This document shows positions 43,042-51,722 of a stretch of DNA of 64,000 nt, one piece after another; within the stretch, counting starts at the first letter, position 1; the number at the start of each line of letters is the position of its first letter. Below the pieces are notes generated by a model. It saw only the letters and a list, made by a program, of their open reading frames with translations, did not search any database and had not been told where the DNA came from. A program made the position numbers and the translations under genes. Source of the DNA: CAYVZU01 sp964455935 (GTDB taxonomy: Bacteria > Fibrobacterota > CAYVZU01); contig CAYVZU010000004.1 in assembly GCA_964455935.1 (NCBI GenBank), forward strand, positions 1 to 64,000, read 5' to 3'.

Positions 43042-43905
43042 TTACTCCCACGGATCCAGCGGACGGGTCTCGATCTGTTTTCCGATCCAGCCGCCGCGGC
43101 CTTTTTCGACCAGGGCAATGGTGCAAACCGGATCGTGCGGCAGCGCGATCATCCAATTTCCGGCGGCCGCCTTCTTTAAAAATGCCAGCTTGCTGTCATG
43201 GGTCAGAGTGGGAAACAATTCGCCGGATTCAAGAACTTTCGGATTCAAATGAAACAAGGTTGGAATGAAATCAGCCGTGATTGCAATACCGGACCGGCTG
43301 TCCTGAACCATGACGATCTGGTCAGCGCCCGTGTGCCCTCCGATGACCTCGACCCGGATGTTTGGGGCAATTTCGAAGTCCCCTTGGAGAAGGCGGAGGT
43401 CGGCTTCTCTCTCCAGAATCTCGAAATTGCATTTGTTGTAGCAATAGGATGCCAGCGCATGCGGCCGTTGGGCAATTTTCCATTCCTTACTCTGAATCCA
43501 ATACCGCGCCTTGCAAAAAACCGGCGAAAGCCGGCCGGAAACCGAAAGGCCGGTGTTCCATCCGCAATGCGAGAAATGCAGGTGCGTGTTGATCACGTCT
43601 GTGATATCGTCCGGCGCCACACCGACGGCCTTGAGCCCTAAAAGCAGGTTGCCGGAGTCGTTGCGGGCATAGAGACGCTGAAGATCCTTGGGAAGGGGCT
43701 TGGCGCCGAACCCCGTATCAACCAGTATGCTTCGTCCATTGCCCCGCAGCAGATAACAGCGCGACGGCACCAAGATCCGATTGTTTTCATCGGGAGGGAA
43801 ATTGCCGGCCCATTGCAGGTAGGGCGTGCACCCGAACAGCGACGAGCCGTCCATGAAAAAGGCGCCGTCATCAATGCAGTCGATTTCATAGCCGGCAATT
43901 TTCAT
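43042..43905 (-). CDS. Metallo-beta-lactamase-fold hydrolase with altered metal motif
   Basis: A protein of 287 residues of the MBL superfamily, closest in layout to lactonase/glyoxalase-like members. The usual HxHxDH signature is replaced by THLHFSHCG: the aspartate that binds the second metal is a serine (TCG codon). Other ligands are present: GGHTGADQ, ITADFIP and LPHDP. It may be a one-metal enzyme, have changed chemistry, or be inactive. The start at 43905 has GGGAGG upstream. It lies convergent to the HAD gene and shares a strand with uvrA downstream-to-upstream, without clear operon links. Confidence 0.83.
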   Translation of the reverse strand: MKIAGYEIDCIDDGAFFMDGSSLFGCTPYLQWAGNFPPDENNRILVPSRCYLLRGNGRSILVDTGFGAKPLPKDLQRLYARNDSGNLLLGLKAVGVAPDDITDVINTHLHFSHCGWNTGLSVSGRLSPVFCKARYWIQSKEWKIAQRPHALASYCYNKCNFEILEREADLRLLQGDFEIAPNIRVEVIGGHTGADQIVMVQDSRSGIAITADFIPTLFHLNPKVLESGELFPTLTHDSKLAFLKKAAAGNWMIALPHDPVCTIALVEKGRGGWIGKQIETRPLDPWE

Positions 43906-43998
43906 TGGCCTCCCAATGCTCGCTCTCATGGCTCGACCCGTCCTCCGCAGCCGATCCTGCGGAGGCGGACCAGCTCGGCAAGAGCGGGCCTCTTTCGC

Positions 43999-46824
43999 TT
44001 ACGATGACAATTCTTGCTGAAGAAACTTTCCCGTATAGGAACGGGCAACCCGTGCCACCTGCTCGGGAGTTCCTTCCGCGATGACTTCCCCACCGCGGTC
44101 GCCGCCTTCGGGGCCCAGGTCGATCACCCAGTCAGCGCCCTTGATGACATCCATGTTGTGCTCGATCACCAGCACCGTGTTTCCCATTGCGACAAGCTCG
44201 TTGAGCACCCGCATCAGCATGCGAATATCGTCGAAGTGAAGACCCGTGGTGGGCTCATCCAGAATATAGAAAGTTTTTCCGGTGCTGCGCTTCGAAAGCT
44301 CGGTGGCCAGTTTCACCCGCTGGGCTTCGCCGCCCGAAAGCGTCGTGGCCTGCTGGCCCAAGTGGATATAGCCAAGGCCCACCTCGGACAGTGTCTTGAG
44401 TTTGCCTTTGGCCTGGGGAATGCTTTCCAAAAAGGCCAATGCCTCATCCACGGTCATCTCCAGCACGTCGGCGATACTCTTTCCCTTGTAGCGGACATCA
44501 AGCGTTTCGCGATTGTAGCGGCGGCCCTTACAGATTTCGCATGGGACATATACATCGGGCAGGAAATGCATTTCAATTTTTGTAATGCCATCGCCCTTGC
44601 AGGCCTCGCAGCGGCCGCCTTTCACATTGAAACTGAATCGCCCCTGGTCGTAACCGCGAATCTTCGCCTCGGGCAATTGCGAAAACAGGGTGCGGATCGC
44701 GTCGAACAATTTGGTGTAGGTGGCCGGATTGGAGCGCGGCGTGCGGCCAATGGGCGACTGATCGATATCGATCACCTTGTCGATGTGCTCCAAACCCTCG
44801 ACTTTGCGGTAGGGCAGGGGCTGTTCCTTGGGCGAGTAAAAATGGCGCGCCATGATCGGATAGAGGGTCTCGTTGATCAGGGTGGATTTTCCCGAGCCCG
44901 AAACGCCCGTGATCGCGATCATGCAGCCCAGCGGAAAACGGACATCCACCTCTTTGAGGTTATGGCCGCGCGCGCCTTGCAGAACAATGGCCCGGCCGTT
45001 TCCCGGCCGCCGCTGGGAGGGCGTGGGAATTCTTTCCTTGTCCGAGAGGTATTGCCCCGTAATGGACTGGCTGTTGCGGCGAATGGCCGCGGGCGTTCCC
45101 GCTGCGATCAACTGCCCTCCATGGCGCCCAGCGCCCGGGCCCAAATCGATAACCCAGTCGGCGGATTCCATGGTCTCGCGATCATGCTCGACCACGATAA
45201 CGGTGTTGCCCAAATCGCGCAACCGCAAAAGGGAATCGATCAACCTGCGATTGTCGCGCTGATGCAGGCCGATCGAAGGCTCGTCGAGAATATAGAGCAC
45301 ACCCACAAGTTGCGAGCCGATCTGGGTGGCCAAGCGTATGCGCTGGGCCTCGCCGCCCGAGAGTGTCCCGGCGGCGCGGTCCATGGACAGATAATCCAGT
45401 CCCACGTTGATGAGAAATCCAAGCCGCTCGCGAATCTCCTTTAAGATCTGGTCGCCAATGGTCCGTTCGCGCTGCGTCAGGTTCAGCGAAGAAAGCGATT
45501 CCTGCAACTGCACAATCGAGTATCGGCAGAGCGTGGCGATGTCCGTGTTGTTGATCTTCACCGCCAGAGCCTCGGGCTTCAGCCGTTTGCCCCCGCATAC
45601 CCCGCAGGGCTTGGAGGTCATGAATCCCTCGATCCACTCGCGGATGTCGTCGGAACCCGAGTCCTTATAGCGGCGCAGGAGGTTCGGAATCACACCCTCG
45701 AATGTCCGCTGGAATTCCCCCCGGCCCTTGCCATGCTGAAATTCATATTCGAAATGAATCTCCTGGTCGCCGGTTCCGTAGAGAATGATTTTCTTGTCCT
45801 TGGCGGACAGTTCCTTAAACGGGCGATTCAGGTCGATCCCATAATGTTTCGAGAGAGCTTTGAGCATGGTTCCATAGTAGCTTCCCTGAACGCCTCCCCA
45901 CGGGGCCAACGCGCCCTGATTGATCGACAATCGCGGGTCGGGCACGGCCATTTCCGGATCGATCTCCAGCTGCGAACCAAGCCCTGAGCAGGCCGGGCAG
46001 GCGCCATAAGGGCTGTTAAATGAAAACAGGCGCGGCGAGATTTCGTCGTAACTGATGCCGCAGTCCGGACAGGCGAGCTTTTCGTTGAACAGCCGTTCTT
46101 TGCGGCCCTCGGCATCCAGAAGAACCAGTCCATTGGCCAGGGCCAGGCTTGTCTGAAGGCTGTCGGCCAGGCGCTGCCTGATTTTATTGCTTACCACCAG
46201 GCGGTCCACCACGACTTCGATGTCGTGCTTCCGGGTTTTATCCATCCGGATTTCCTGATCCAGTTCGCACATTTTGCCATCAATGCGGACCCGGACATAA
46301 CCGTCCTTGCGGACCTGTTCCAACAATTCACGGTATTCGCCTTTGCGGCCGCGAATCATGGGCGAGAGAATCTGGATCTTTGTGCCTTCGGGCAGATTCA
46401 ACACGGCATCGACCATCTGTTCGATGGTCTGGCTCGAAATGGGCTTGCCGCACTGGTAACAGTGAGGCCGGCCCACCCGGGCATACAGCAGGCGCAGGTA
46501 GTCATACACTTCTGTCACCGTGCCCACCGTCGAGCGGGGATTGCGCTGGCCGGATTTCTGCTCGATCGAAATGGCGGGGGAAAGGCCGTCGATCGAGTCC
46601 ACATCAGGCTTCTCCATCAAACCCAGAAACTGGCGGGCATAGGCCGAAAGCGACTCGACATAGCGGCGCTGGCCCTCCGCGTAAAGCGTATCGAAGGCCA
46701 GGGAGGACTTGCCCGACCCCGAAAGCCCGGTAATGACCACCAGCTTGTCGCGCGGGATCTCGACGTCGATATTTTTTAGATTGTGTTCGCGGGCCCCGCG
46801 AATGAGAATACGGTTTTGTTCCAT
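43999..46824 (-). CDS. uvrA: UvrA, excinuclease ABC subunit A
   Basis: A DNA-damage recognition ATPase of 941 residues, the usual UvrA length. There are two ABC modules: Walker A GLSGSGKSSLAFDTLYAEG near the start and GVSGSGKSTLINETLYP in the second half. The signatures are LSGGEAQRIRLATQIGS and LSGGEAQRVKLATELSK. Zinc modules (CPDCGISYDE...CPAC and CEACKGDG...CEIC) are complete. It scans DNA with UvrB in nucleotide-excision repair. Mfd, which recruits UvrA to stalled polymerase, lies at the right edge of the window. No odd residues noticed. Confidence 0.97.
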   Translation of the reverse strand: MEQNRILIRGAREHNLKNIDVEIPRDKLVVITGLSGSGKSSLAFDTLYAEGQRRYVESLSAYARQFLGLMEKPDVDSIDGLSPAISIEQKSGQRNPRSTVGTVTEVYDYLRLLYARVGRPHCYQCGKPISSQTIEQMVDAVLNLPEGTKIQILSPMIRGRKGEYRELLEQVRKDGYVRVRIDGKMCELDQEIRMDKTRKHDIEVVVDRLVVSNKIRQRLADSLQTSLALANGLVLLDAEGRKERLFNEKLACPDCGISYDEISPRLFSFNSPYGACPACSGLGSQLEIDPEMAVPDPRLSINQGALAPWGGVQGSYYGTMLKALSKHYGIDLNRPFKELSAKDKKIILYGTGDQEIHFEYEFQHGKGRGEFQRTFEGVIPNLLRRYKDSGSDDIREWIEGFMTSKPCGVCGGKRLKPEALAVKINNTDIATLCRYSIVQLQESLSSLNLTQRERTIGDQILKEIRERLGFLINVGLDYLSMDRAAGTLSGGEAQRIRLATQIGSQLVGVLYILDEPSIGLHQRDNRRLIDSLLRLRDLGNTVIVVEHDRETMESADWVIDLGPGAGRHGGQLIAAGTPAAIRRNSQSITGQYLSDKERIPTPSQRRPGNGRAIVLQGARGHNLKEVDVRFPLGCMIAITGVSGSGKSTLINETLYPIMARHFYSPKEQPLPYRKVEGLEHIDKVIDIDQSPIGRTPRSNPATYTKLFDAIRTLFSQLPEAKIRGYDQGRFSFNVKGGRCEACKGDGITKIEMHFLPDVYVPCEICKGRRYNRETLDVRYKGKSIADVLEMTVDEALAFLESIPQAKGKLKTLSEVGLGYIHLGQQATTLSGGEAQRVKLATELSKRSTGKTFYILDEPTTGLHFDDIRMLMRVLNELVAMGNTVLVIEHNMDVIKGADWVIDLGPEGGDRGGEVIAEGTPEQVARVARSYTGKFLQQELSS

Positions 46825-46851
46825 GCGTTTATGCGAGATAAGTTAGAAAAA

Positions 46852-46999
46852 TACTACTCACCACAGAGACGCAGAAATTACAGAGAAAGAAGGATCTTGG
46901 GCAAAGCTTTTCTAGGAAAAGTCTTCTTCTCTGCGATAACCTCTGTGTGCGCCGCGACTCTGCGGGATGACTTCTTTCCAACACGTGAATAGTTACGAA
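46852..46999. repeat. CACAGAG-rich inverted-repeat element, copy B
   Basis: Begins TACTACTCACCACAGAGA and ends CACGTGAATAGTTACGAAA. The arms carry CACAGAG/CTCTGTG and AGAGAAAGAAG/CTTCTTCTCT words, giving a long imperfect hairpin. Its right end matches copy A. It fills half of the 310-base uvrA-kdnB spacer; the remaining bases (47000-47134) show no gene or strong signal. Confidence 0.6.
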
Positions 47000-47134
47000 A
47001 AGATAATCAATTGCGACGGGTGGGAAGTGCGGCAAACCAGTCAGAGCGCGCCTGGTCACCCATGCGCTTGGGTCATGCGGGGGCGAGGCGTCCAGCTGCT
47101 ATCTCAAAATGCGTTGCATCCCTGGCGTGATGCT

Positions 47135-48196
47135 CTACATTCTCCGATACAACTCCACCAGCTTCTCCCGCGTGAGAATGTTGCGGAAGTCCGGGCCTAG
47201 TGCGTGCGTCAGCGCGCGTTCGAGCCGATAGGCCATTTCGATCATTTTATCCATTTGCTCGCTTGTAGCCTTGGCGGTCACATTCGCGGGCAGCGCGATG
47301 CGGTGCTCGGCGAGCATGGCATGAAACTTCCGCACATCGGTTCCATAAAACTCGCCAAGCTGGTTAAATACGATCGAGTTGGCCAGGCCATGGCGAATCC
47401 CAAAGACCAGGCTTAGTCCGTACGACATGGCATGGCAGACACCCACCTCGGCATTGGCCACCGAGCAACCGCCCAAATACGAGGCGACCATCAGCTCGCC
47501 GTAATTCTTTTCCCGAAGAAAAAAGCTCTCCATCATTTCTTTTGACTTTGAGGCAAATCCCTTTCCGATCTCGTTGATCAGGGACCCGTTCAACGACTCG
47601 ACACAATGAATGAAGCAGTCCATGGCCGTGTAGAATTCCTGCTCGCGCTCCACGGTTGACAGGAGTTCCGGGTCCATGATGATGGCGTCGTATATGCTCT
47701 GGTCGCTGTTGATGCCCAGCTTTTTGACGGGACCCACCAGAACGCAGGTGCGGGTGGCTTCAGCTCCGGTCCCCGAGAGCGTGGGGACCGCCAGTTTGGC
47801 AATCGCATTCTGCCTGGGGAGATCATAGCCTTGGTAGTCGGCCGACGAGCCTTCGTTTGTGAGCATGATCGAAACGGCCTTGGCGATGTCCATGGTCGAG
47901 CCGCCGCCAATGCCCACCACAACCGCAGGCAGATCCTTTCGCTGGGTCAGAACCTGATCGCGAATGGAATCAACCTGGCCGGTCCGGGGCTCGTGGTCCG
48001 AGATGTCAGCTTCAATCACCAGATCCTTGGGTGTCGGCTTCAGGCGCGCTTTTAACCCGGTCCGGCCATGTACCGCGTCAATGATATAGAGTACATAGCC
48101 ATCAGTTGCGGCGAAAAGCTCATGCAGAGCGGCTGGCAAATCATTGAAGGATCCGGGGCCGAAAACGATGCGGGGGACCAGTTTTGTGACTTTCAT
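47135..48196 (-). CDS. KdnB-like iron-containing alcohol dehydrogenase
   Basis: An enzyme of 353 residues of the Fe-ADH family. It closely resembles KdnB, the 3-deoxy-D-manno-octulosonate 8-oxidase of Shewanella. Shared stretches, from memory, are PRIVFGPGSFN, VVGIGGGSTMDIAKAVS, MLTNEGSSADYQGYDL, PTLSGTGAEATRTCVLVGPV and VCHAMSYGLSLVFG. Metal ligands are in TAMDCFIHCVESL and the two following His motifs. KdnB oxidises Kdo at C8 before KdnA adds an amino group, forming 8-amino-Kdo of some lipopolysaccharides. No KdnA lies in the window, so the product may differ. Confidence 0.8.
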   Translation of the reverse strand: MKVTKLVPRIVFGPGSFNDLPAALHELFAATDGYVLYIIDAVHGRTGLKARLKPTPKDLVIEADISDHEPRTGQVDSIRDQVLTQRKDLPAVVVGIGGGSTMDIAKAVSIMLTNEGSSADYQGYDLPRQNAIAKLAVPTLSGTGAEATRTCVLVGPVKKLGINSDQSIYDAIIMDPELLSTVEREQEFYTAMDCFIHCVESLNGSLINEIGKGFASKSKEMMESFFLREKNYGELMVASYLGGCSVANAEVGVCHAMSYGLSLVFGIRHGLANSIVFNQLGEFYGTDVRKFHAMLAEHRIALPANVTAKATSEQMDKMIEMAYRLERALTHALGPDFRNILTREKLVELYRRM

Positions 48197-48309
48197 ATAA
48201 ACTCCCGATTCACATGGGTGTTGTCAAACCAAAATATATTCTACTGCATGCAATCTAAAGGAACTCGGGACAACTGTGCCCGGTCTGTCTTTCTAGTATC
48301 TTCAGCACC

Positions 48310-49767
48310 ATGAAATCCGTTCGCGTCAACCGCTCGGGCCATACACTCAACCCCGACCGGACCCGGGTTCTGATCCGGCCGTTCACGCCCGAATCCGAAC
48401 ACCGCTCCTACCGGATCATCGCGCGCGTCCTCACGCTTCCCGAGGAACGGGTTCGCGTGCTCCTTGAGAAAATCCTGGTCGACTTTGGCGAGAGACATCA
48501 GCAGATCGAGCGGTTTCTCCTTCGGCGCTTCGAACAGCTCAGGCACCATCTGCTGACCGACCAGCAGATTTCGTCGGAGCGCAAACTTCTGATCGGGTCT
48601 TTTTTCACACAGGAATATTCCCTTGAATCCGCGGCCCTTTTCAATCCGTCCATTGTGGCGGACCCCAATCAGGAGGAACTTGCGCCCGGTTGCCTGCGCG
48701 TAATCCTTAGCTTGCGTGCGACAGGGGAAGGCCATATTTCCTCCATCACATTCCGCAGCGCGATTGTGGATCCCGAAGGAAGCATTCAGGTCGCCCAGCC
48801 CAGCCGGTATGTCACACAACCCGAACGCATTCCCGATCCCTCCTACCAAAAGGTCCTCTTCTCGCGCAAGCTGCGCGAACTGGGACTGGACAACGAATTC
48901 AGCCGAAGGGCCATGTCCATGCTGGGCCACACGTTCACCTTTGCCGAACTGATGCGCACGGTAGGCGACCTCAGGCGCCAAAGCGGAGTTCTGGGGGCGC
49001 CGGCCGACGGGGCGACTGCCCAGGGCATCAAGGCGCTGGCCGAACAGAATTACGAAGTGCGCTTTTCGCCGGAGCAGCGGGTTGCGGAGCGGGCTATTTT
49101 TCCATCATCGCCAAGCCAAAGCAACGGCATCGAGGACGCGCGCTTCGTGCGGTTCGAGAACGAGGAGGGCGCGATTGTCTACTATGCGACCTACACGGCC
49201 TTTGACGGAAAACTGGTTCTTCCGCAGCTTCTGGAGACCCCGGATTTTCTGCACTTCCGTTTTGTCACTTTAAACGGGCCGGCCGTGCAGAACAAGGGCA
49301 TGAGCCTGTTCCCGCGCAAGGTCAACGGTTTTTATGCAATGCTCTCGCGCCAGGACAATGAGAACATCTACTTGATGTACTCGGACAATCTCCACTTCTG
49401 GTATGAAGCGCAGATCGTCGCCCGGCCTACGTATTCCTGGGAGTTCGTGCAGTTGGGAAATTGCGGGTCGCCCATCGAAACCGAACGGGGCTGGCTGGTA
49501 CTCTCACACGGAGTGGGGCCCATGCGGCGTTACTGCATTGGCGCTTTTCTTCTCGACAAGGCCGATCCGTCGCTGGTGATTGGCCGGCTGCGGACACCCC
49601 TGATCGAGCCCTCGGCCAACGAGCGTGAAGGATATGTGCCCAACGTGGTCTATACGTGCGGCGCCCTGCTCCACGGCCGCAAGCTCCTCATCCCCTATGC
49701 AATGGCGGATTATGCCACAAGCTTTGCCACGGTGGACATTGATGAATTGCTGGATGCTTTGGAATAG
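48310..49767 (+). CDS. GH130-family glycoside phosphorylase/hydrolase
   Basis: A five-bladed beta-propeller enzyme of 485 residues related to mannosyl-glucose and mannan phosphorylases. Typical stretches are ESAALFNPSIVADPNQ, NGIEDARFVRFEN (family EDxR signature), NKGMSLFPRKVNGFY and ERGWLVLSHGVGPMR. The N-terminal 200 residues are longer than in short GH130 enzymes, as in some inverting hydrolase subfamilies. It could recycle or degrade mannose-containing glycans. The exact subfamily and whether it uses phosphate are not decided. It lies divergent from the KdnB-like gene. Confidence 0.85.
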   Translation: MKSVRVNRSGHTLNPDRTRVLIRPFTPESEHRSYRIIARVLTLPEERVRVLLEKILVDFGERHQQIERFLLRRFEQLRHHLLTDQQISSERKLLIGSFFTQEYSLESAALFNPSIVADPNQEELAPGCLRVILSLRATGEGHISSITFRSAIVDPEGSIQVAQPSRYVTQPERIPDPSYQKVLFSRKLRELGLDNEFSRRAMSMLGHTFTFAELMRTVGDLRRQSGVLGAPADGATAQGIKALAEQNYEVRFSPEQRVAERAIFPSSPSQSNGIEDARFVRFENEEGAIVYYATYTAFDGKLVLPQLLETPDFLHFRFVTLNGPAVQNKGMSLFPRKVNGFYAMLSRQDNENIYLMYSDNLHFWYEAQIVARPTYSWEFVQLGNCGSPIETERGWLVLSHGVGPMRRYCIGAFLLDKADPSLVIGRLRTPLIEPSANEREGYVPNVVYTCGALLHGRKLLIPYAMADYATSFATVDIDELLDALE

Positions 49768-49774
49768 GAAGAAA

Positions 49775-49803
49775 CCGCTGGACGTTAAACGTTAGACCGG
49801 CGG
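49775..49803. terminator. Imperfect hairpin between convergent genes
   Basis: CCGCTGG and CCGGCGG pair with one mismatch around an ACGTTAAACGTT core. It lies between the GH130 gene and the DNRLRE-protein gene that end toward each other, a typical place for a two-way terminator. Confidence 0.4.
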
Positions 49804-49816
49804 CGCGCCCGCCCAA

Positions 49817-51547
49817 TCACTCCAACGCGAACGGATAGGTATGCTGGAACGCCCCGGATTTCACCCGGACAAACAATGAGCCACGGGCCGGAACTCCATC
49901 CGGCCACAGGATTCTCCGCTGATTATTGGCGGATTTGTCCGTGTGACGCCATAGCGTACGGCCCCGGGCATCCAGAACCGTCAGCACCACAGGTCCCGGG
50001 TTTGCGGGCGCAAAAGAAAAGACAACCCCCCCGCGTGTTCGAAATACCTTGAGTGAAGCCGCGGCCGCCTGGCTTTGCGGAATACTGCCGATCCTGGCGA
50101 GCTCGCCAATCCGGATCCTCAGCTCGAAGGTGTCCACATATCCGCCGAATTCGAAGCGGATGCGCAGTGTATCCATGCCGGGCTTGAAGGGCGCTGGTCC
50201 TCCGATCAGCATGTTTCCGATCATGTTCACGCTCCAGCTGAGTGTGTTGATCAAGGAGAACGAAGCCTGGCCGGCATAGCCGGCATTGTTGTAGGTCAGG
50301 ATGTAGTTGAAGGTTCCCTGGGGTGGCACAAAAACGGTATCCGGGGAAGTGACGAATGGCACGCCTGTGATTGTGACGGGATCCGATTCATCGCTGATTA
50401 CCGGCCCCGCACTGTACCCGGAAATCTTGATCCAGCATGGCGAACCCGCGGAACCGGGTGCATTCCAATTATAAGAGCCGCTTGCCGCCTCGACGCCGGC
50501 GATCACTTGCCATATTGTGTGATTCACGCTATAAAACAACGAGCATGCGGCAAAGACCCCCTGGCTGGTCCAGCGGATTGTTTGCTGGGATCTGGCGGGC
50601 CAGCTTTGCCCGGCACCGGGTTCCGTGATTGTCAGGCTTCGCTGCACCACGGGTTGCGCCAAAGCAAAAACAGCCGACGTGGCCGAATCCAGGTTTCCGG
50701 CCGCATCATAGGCAATCACGCGTATTTTGCATTGGGTCGATGGCCCTGTTGCGGGTGTGGTCCACGTATAGGAGCCGCTCCACAAACTTGTGGGGGCCAC
50801 CGAGGTGTCCGCAATCCCCGTCCAGGTGGCGCCGTTGTCTTTGGAAAGGCGCAGAATAAAACGCGCCACGCCCACGTTATCGGTGGCCGACCAGGTCAGG
50901 GTTTGCGCAGTGGACAGGTTCCACGATGTGGTGCCATCGGCTTTGGGCGAGGAAATCCCGGTGATAGCGGGTCTGGTGGCATCTCCCGCCGAGGAGAGCA
51001 CGCATACAAGTTTGGGCCGGCTGGCTACAGTCGCATATTCCCGCGAGCGATATTGAGCATACAGATTGCCCGTTGCATCCTTGACCTGAATTGTGAGTTT
51101 TTTATCTCCGGCACTTTCCCGCAGGACAATGGGAGTCAAATCGACCTCAATCGTTGGGACCAGCGTATCGATGGGCCAGGTGGCAAGCGTTTCGCTTGCG
51201 GCCGGCATTGTGTTCCATGTGATCGTGGTCTCGCTCCAGGAATCATTGCTTACGAACAGTGCCGTATGCGAACCGTTTTGACCCCACCAATACCTAGTGA
51301 GCTTAAGCTTGGCCGAGGTAATGGTTCCGCTCAAGCCGGAAAGATCGAACCGAAAGTATCCGATGTAGTTAAAGCCTGGCGCGCTCCTTTTAATCAGTAG
51401 ATATTGTTCGCCGCCAAAATTGGTGTCGGCTCTTGCCCCGTCGTTGACAAAAGCATCCGCCTCGGCCACGATCTCGGTCTGAGACAAGGCTGCGCACGGC
51501 GACAATAGAAGGCTTATCAGTATGGGATAACACTTAATGAGTTTCAT
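49817..51547 (-). CDS. Secreted DNRLRE-domain protein with Ig-like and C-terminal sorting-like domains
   Basis: A secreted protein of 576 residues. A signal peptide (ILISLLLSPCAALS) is followed by a DNRLRE-type domain at about 25-180 (VAEADAFVNDGARADTNFGG, IGYFRFDLSGLSGTITSAKLKL). Then come Ig-like beta-sandwich repeats (TWSATDNVGVARFILRLSKD and ITEPGAGQSWPARSQQTIRW) and a C-terminal 80-residue domain (VVLTVLDARGRTLWRHTDKS), like FCB-group sorting/anchoring domains. It is likely an adhesin or part of a surface matrix; ligand unknown. The start at 51547 has GAGGTG upstream. Confidence 0.82.
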   Translation of the reverse strand: MKLIKCYPILISLLLSPCAALSQTEIVAEADAFVNDGARADTNFGGEQYLLIKRSAPGFNYIGYFRFDLSGLSGTITSAKLKLTRYWWGQNGSHTALFVSNDSWSETTITWNTMPAASETLATWPIDTLVPTIEVDLTPIVLRESAGDKKLTIQVKDATGNLYAQYRSREYATVASRPKLVCVLSSAGDATRPAITGISSPKADGTTSWNLSTAQTLTWSATDNVGVARFILRLSKDNGATWTGIADTSVAPTSLWSGSYTWTTPATGPSTQCKIRVIAYDAAGNLDSATSAVFALAQPVVQRSLTITEPGAGQSWPARSQQTIRWTSQGVFAACSLFYSVNHTIWQVIAGVEAASGSYNWNAPGSAGSPCWIKISGYSAGPVISDESDPVTITGVPFVTSPDTVFVPPQGTFNYILTYNNAGYAGQASFSLINTLSWSVNMIGNMLIGGPAPFKPGMDTLRIRFEFGGYVDTFELRIRIGELARIGSIPQSQAAAASLKVFRTRGGVVFSFAPANPGPVVLTVLDARGRTLWRHTDKSANNQRRILWPDGVPARGSLFVRVKSGAFQHTYPFALE

Positions 51548-51722
51548 TTTGCACCTCACTTGCCCCATTTGAACGATTAACCCTCGTCCTCAGATTCTTG
51601 CGGGTCCCTATTAATGAAATCTACAAAGAATGAGGGAAATAGTCAAAGCGATCCACCGCAATGGCGAAATATTTTTTTGAGCTGAGCGCGCAGCGGAGGC
51701 GGATGCTGATGCGTCTTGGCGG

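Noticed and set aside
44014..45444. A 476-codon open frame on the plus strand
   Set aside because: It lies antisense to the middle of uvrA and has no family features or ribosome-binding site; it reflects the high-GC codon pattern of the real gene.
46999..47134. A remnant gene between repeat B and the KdnB-like gene
   Set aside because: The short plus-strand frame (ends near 47200) overlaps the KdnB-like gene end and has no recognisable family signature.
50075..51400. A 441-codon plus-strand frame
   Set aside because: Antisense to the secreted DNRLRE protein; no ribosome-binding site or conserved features.
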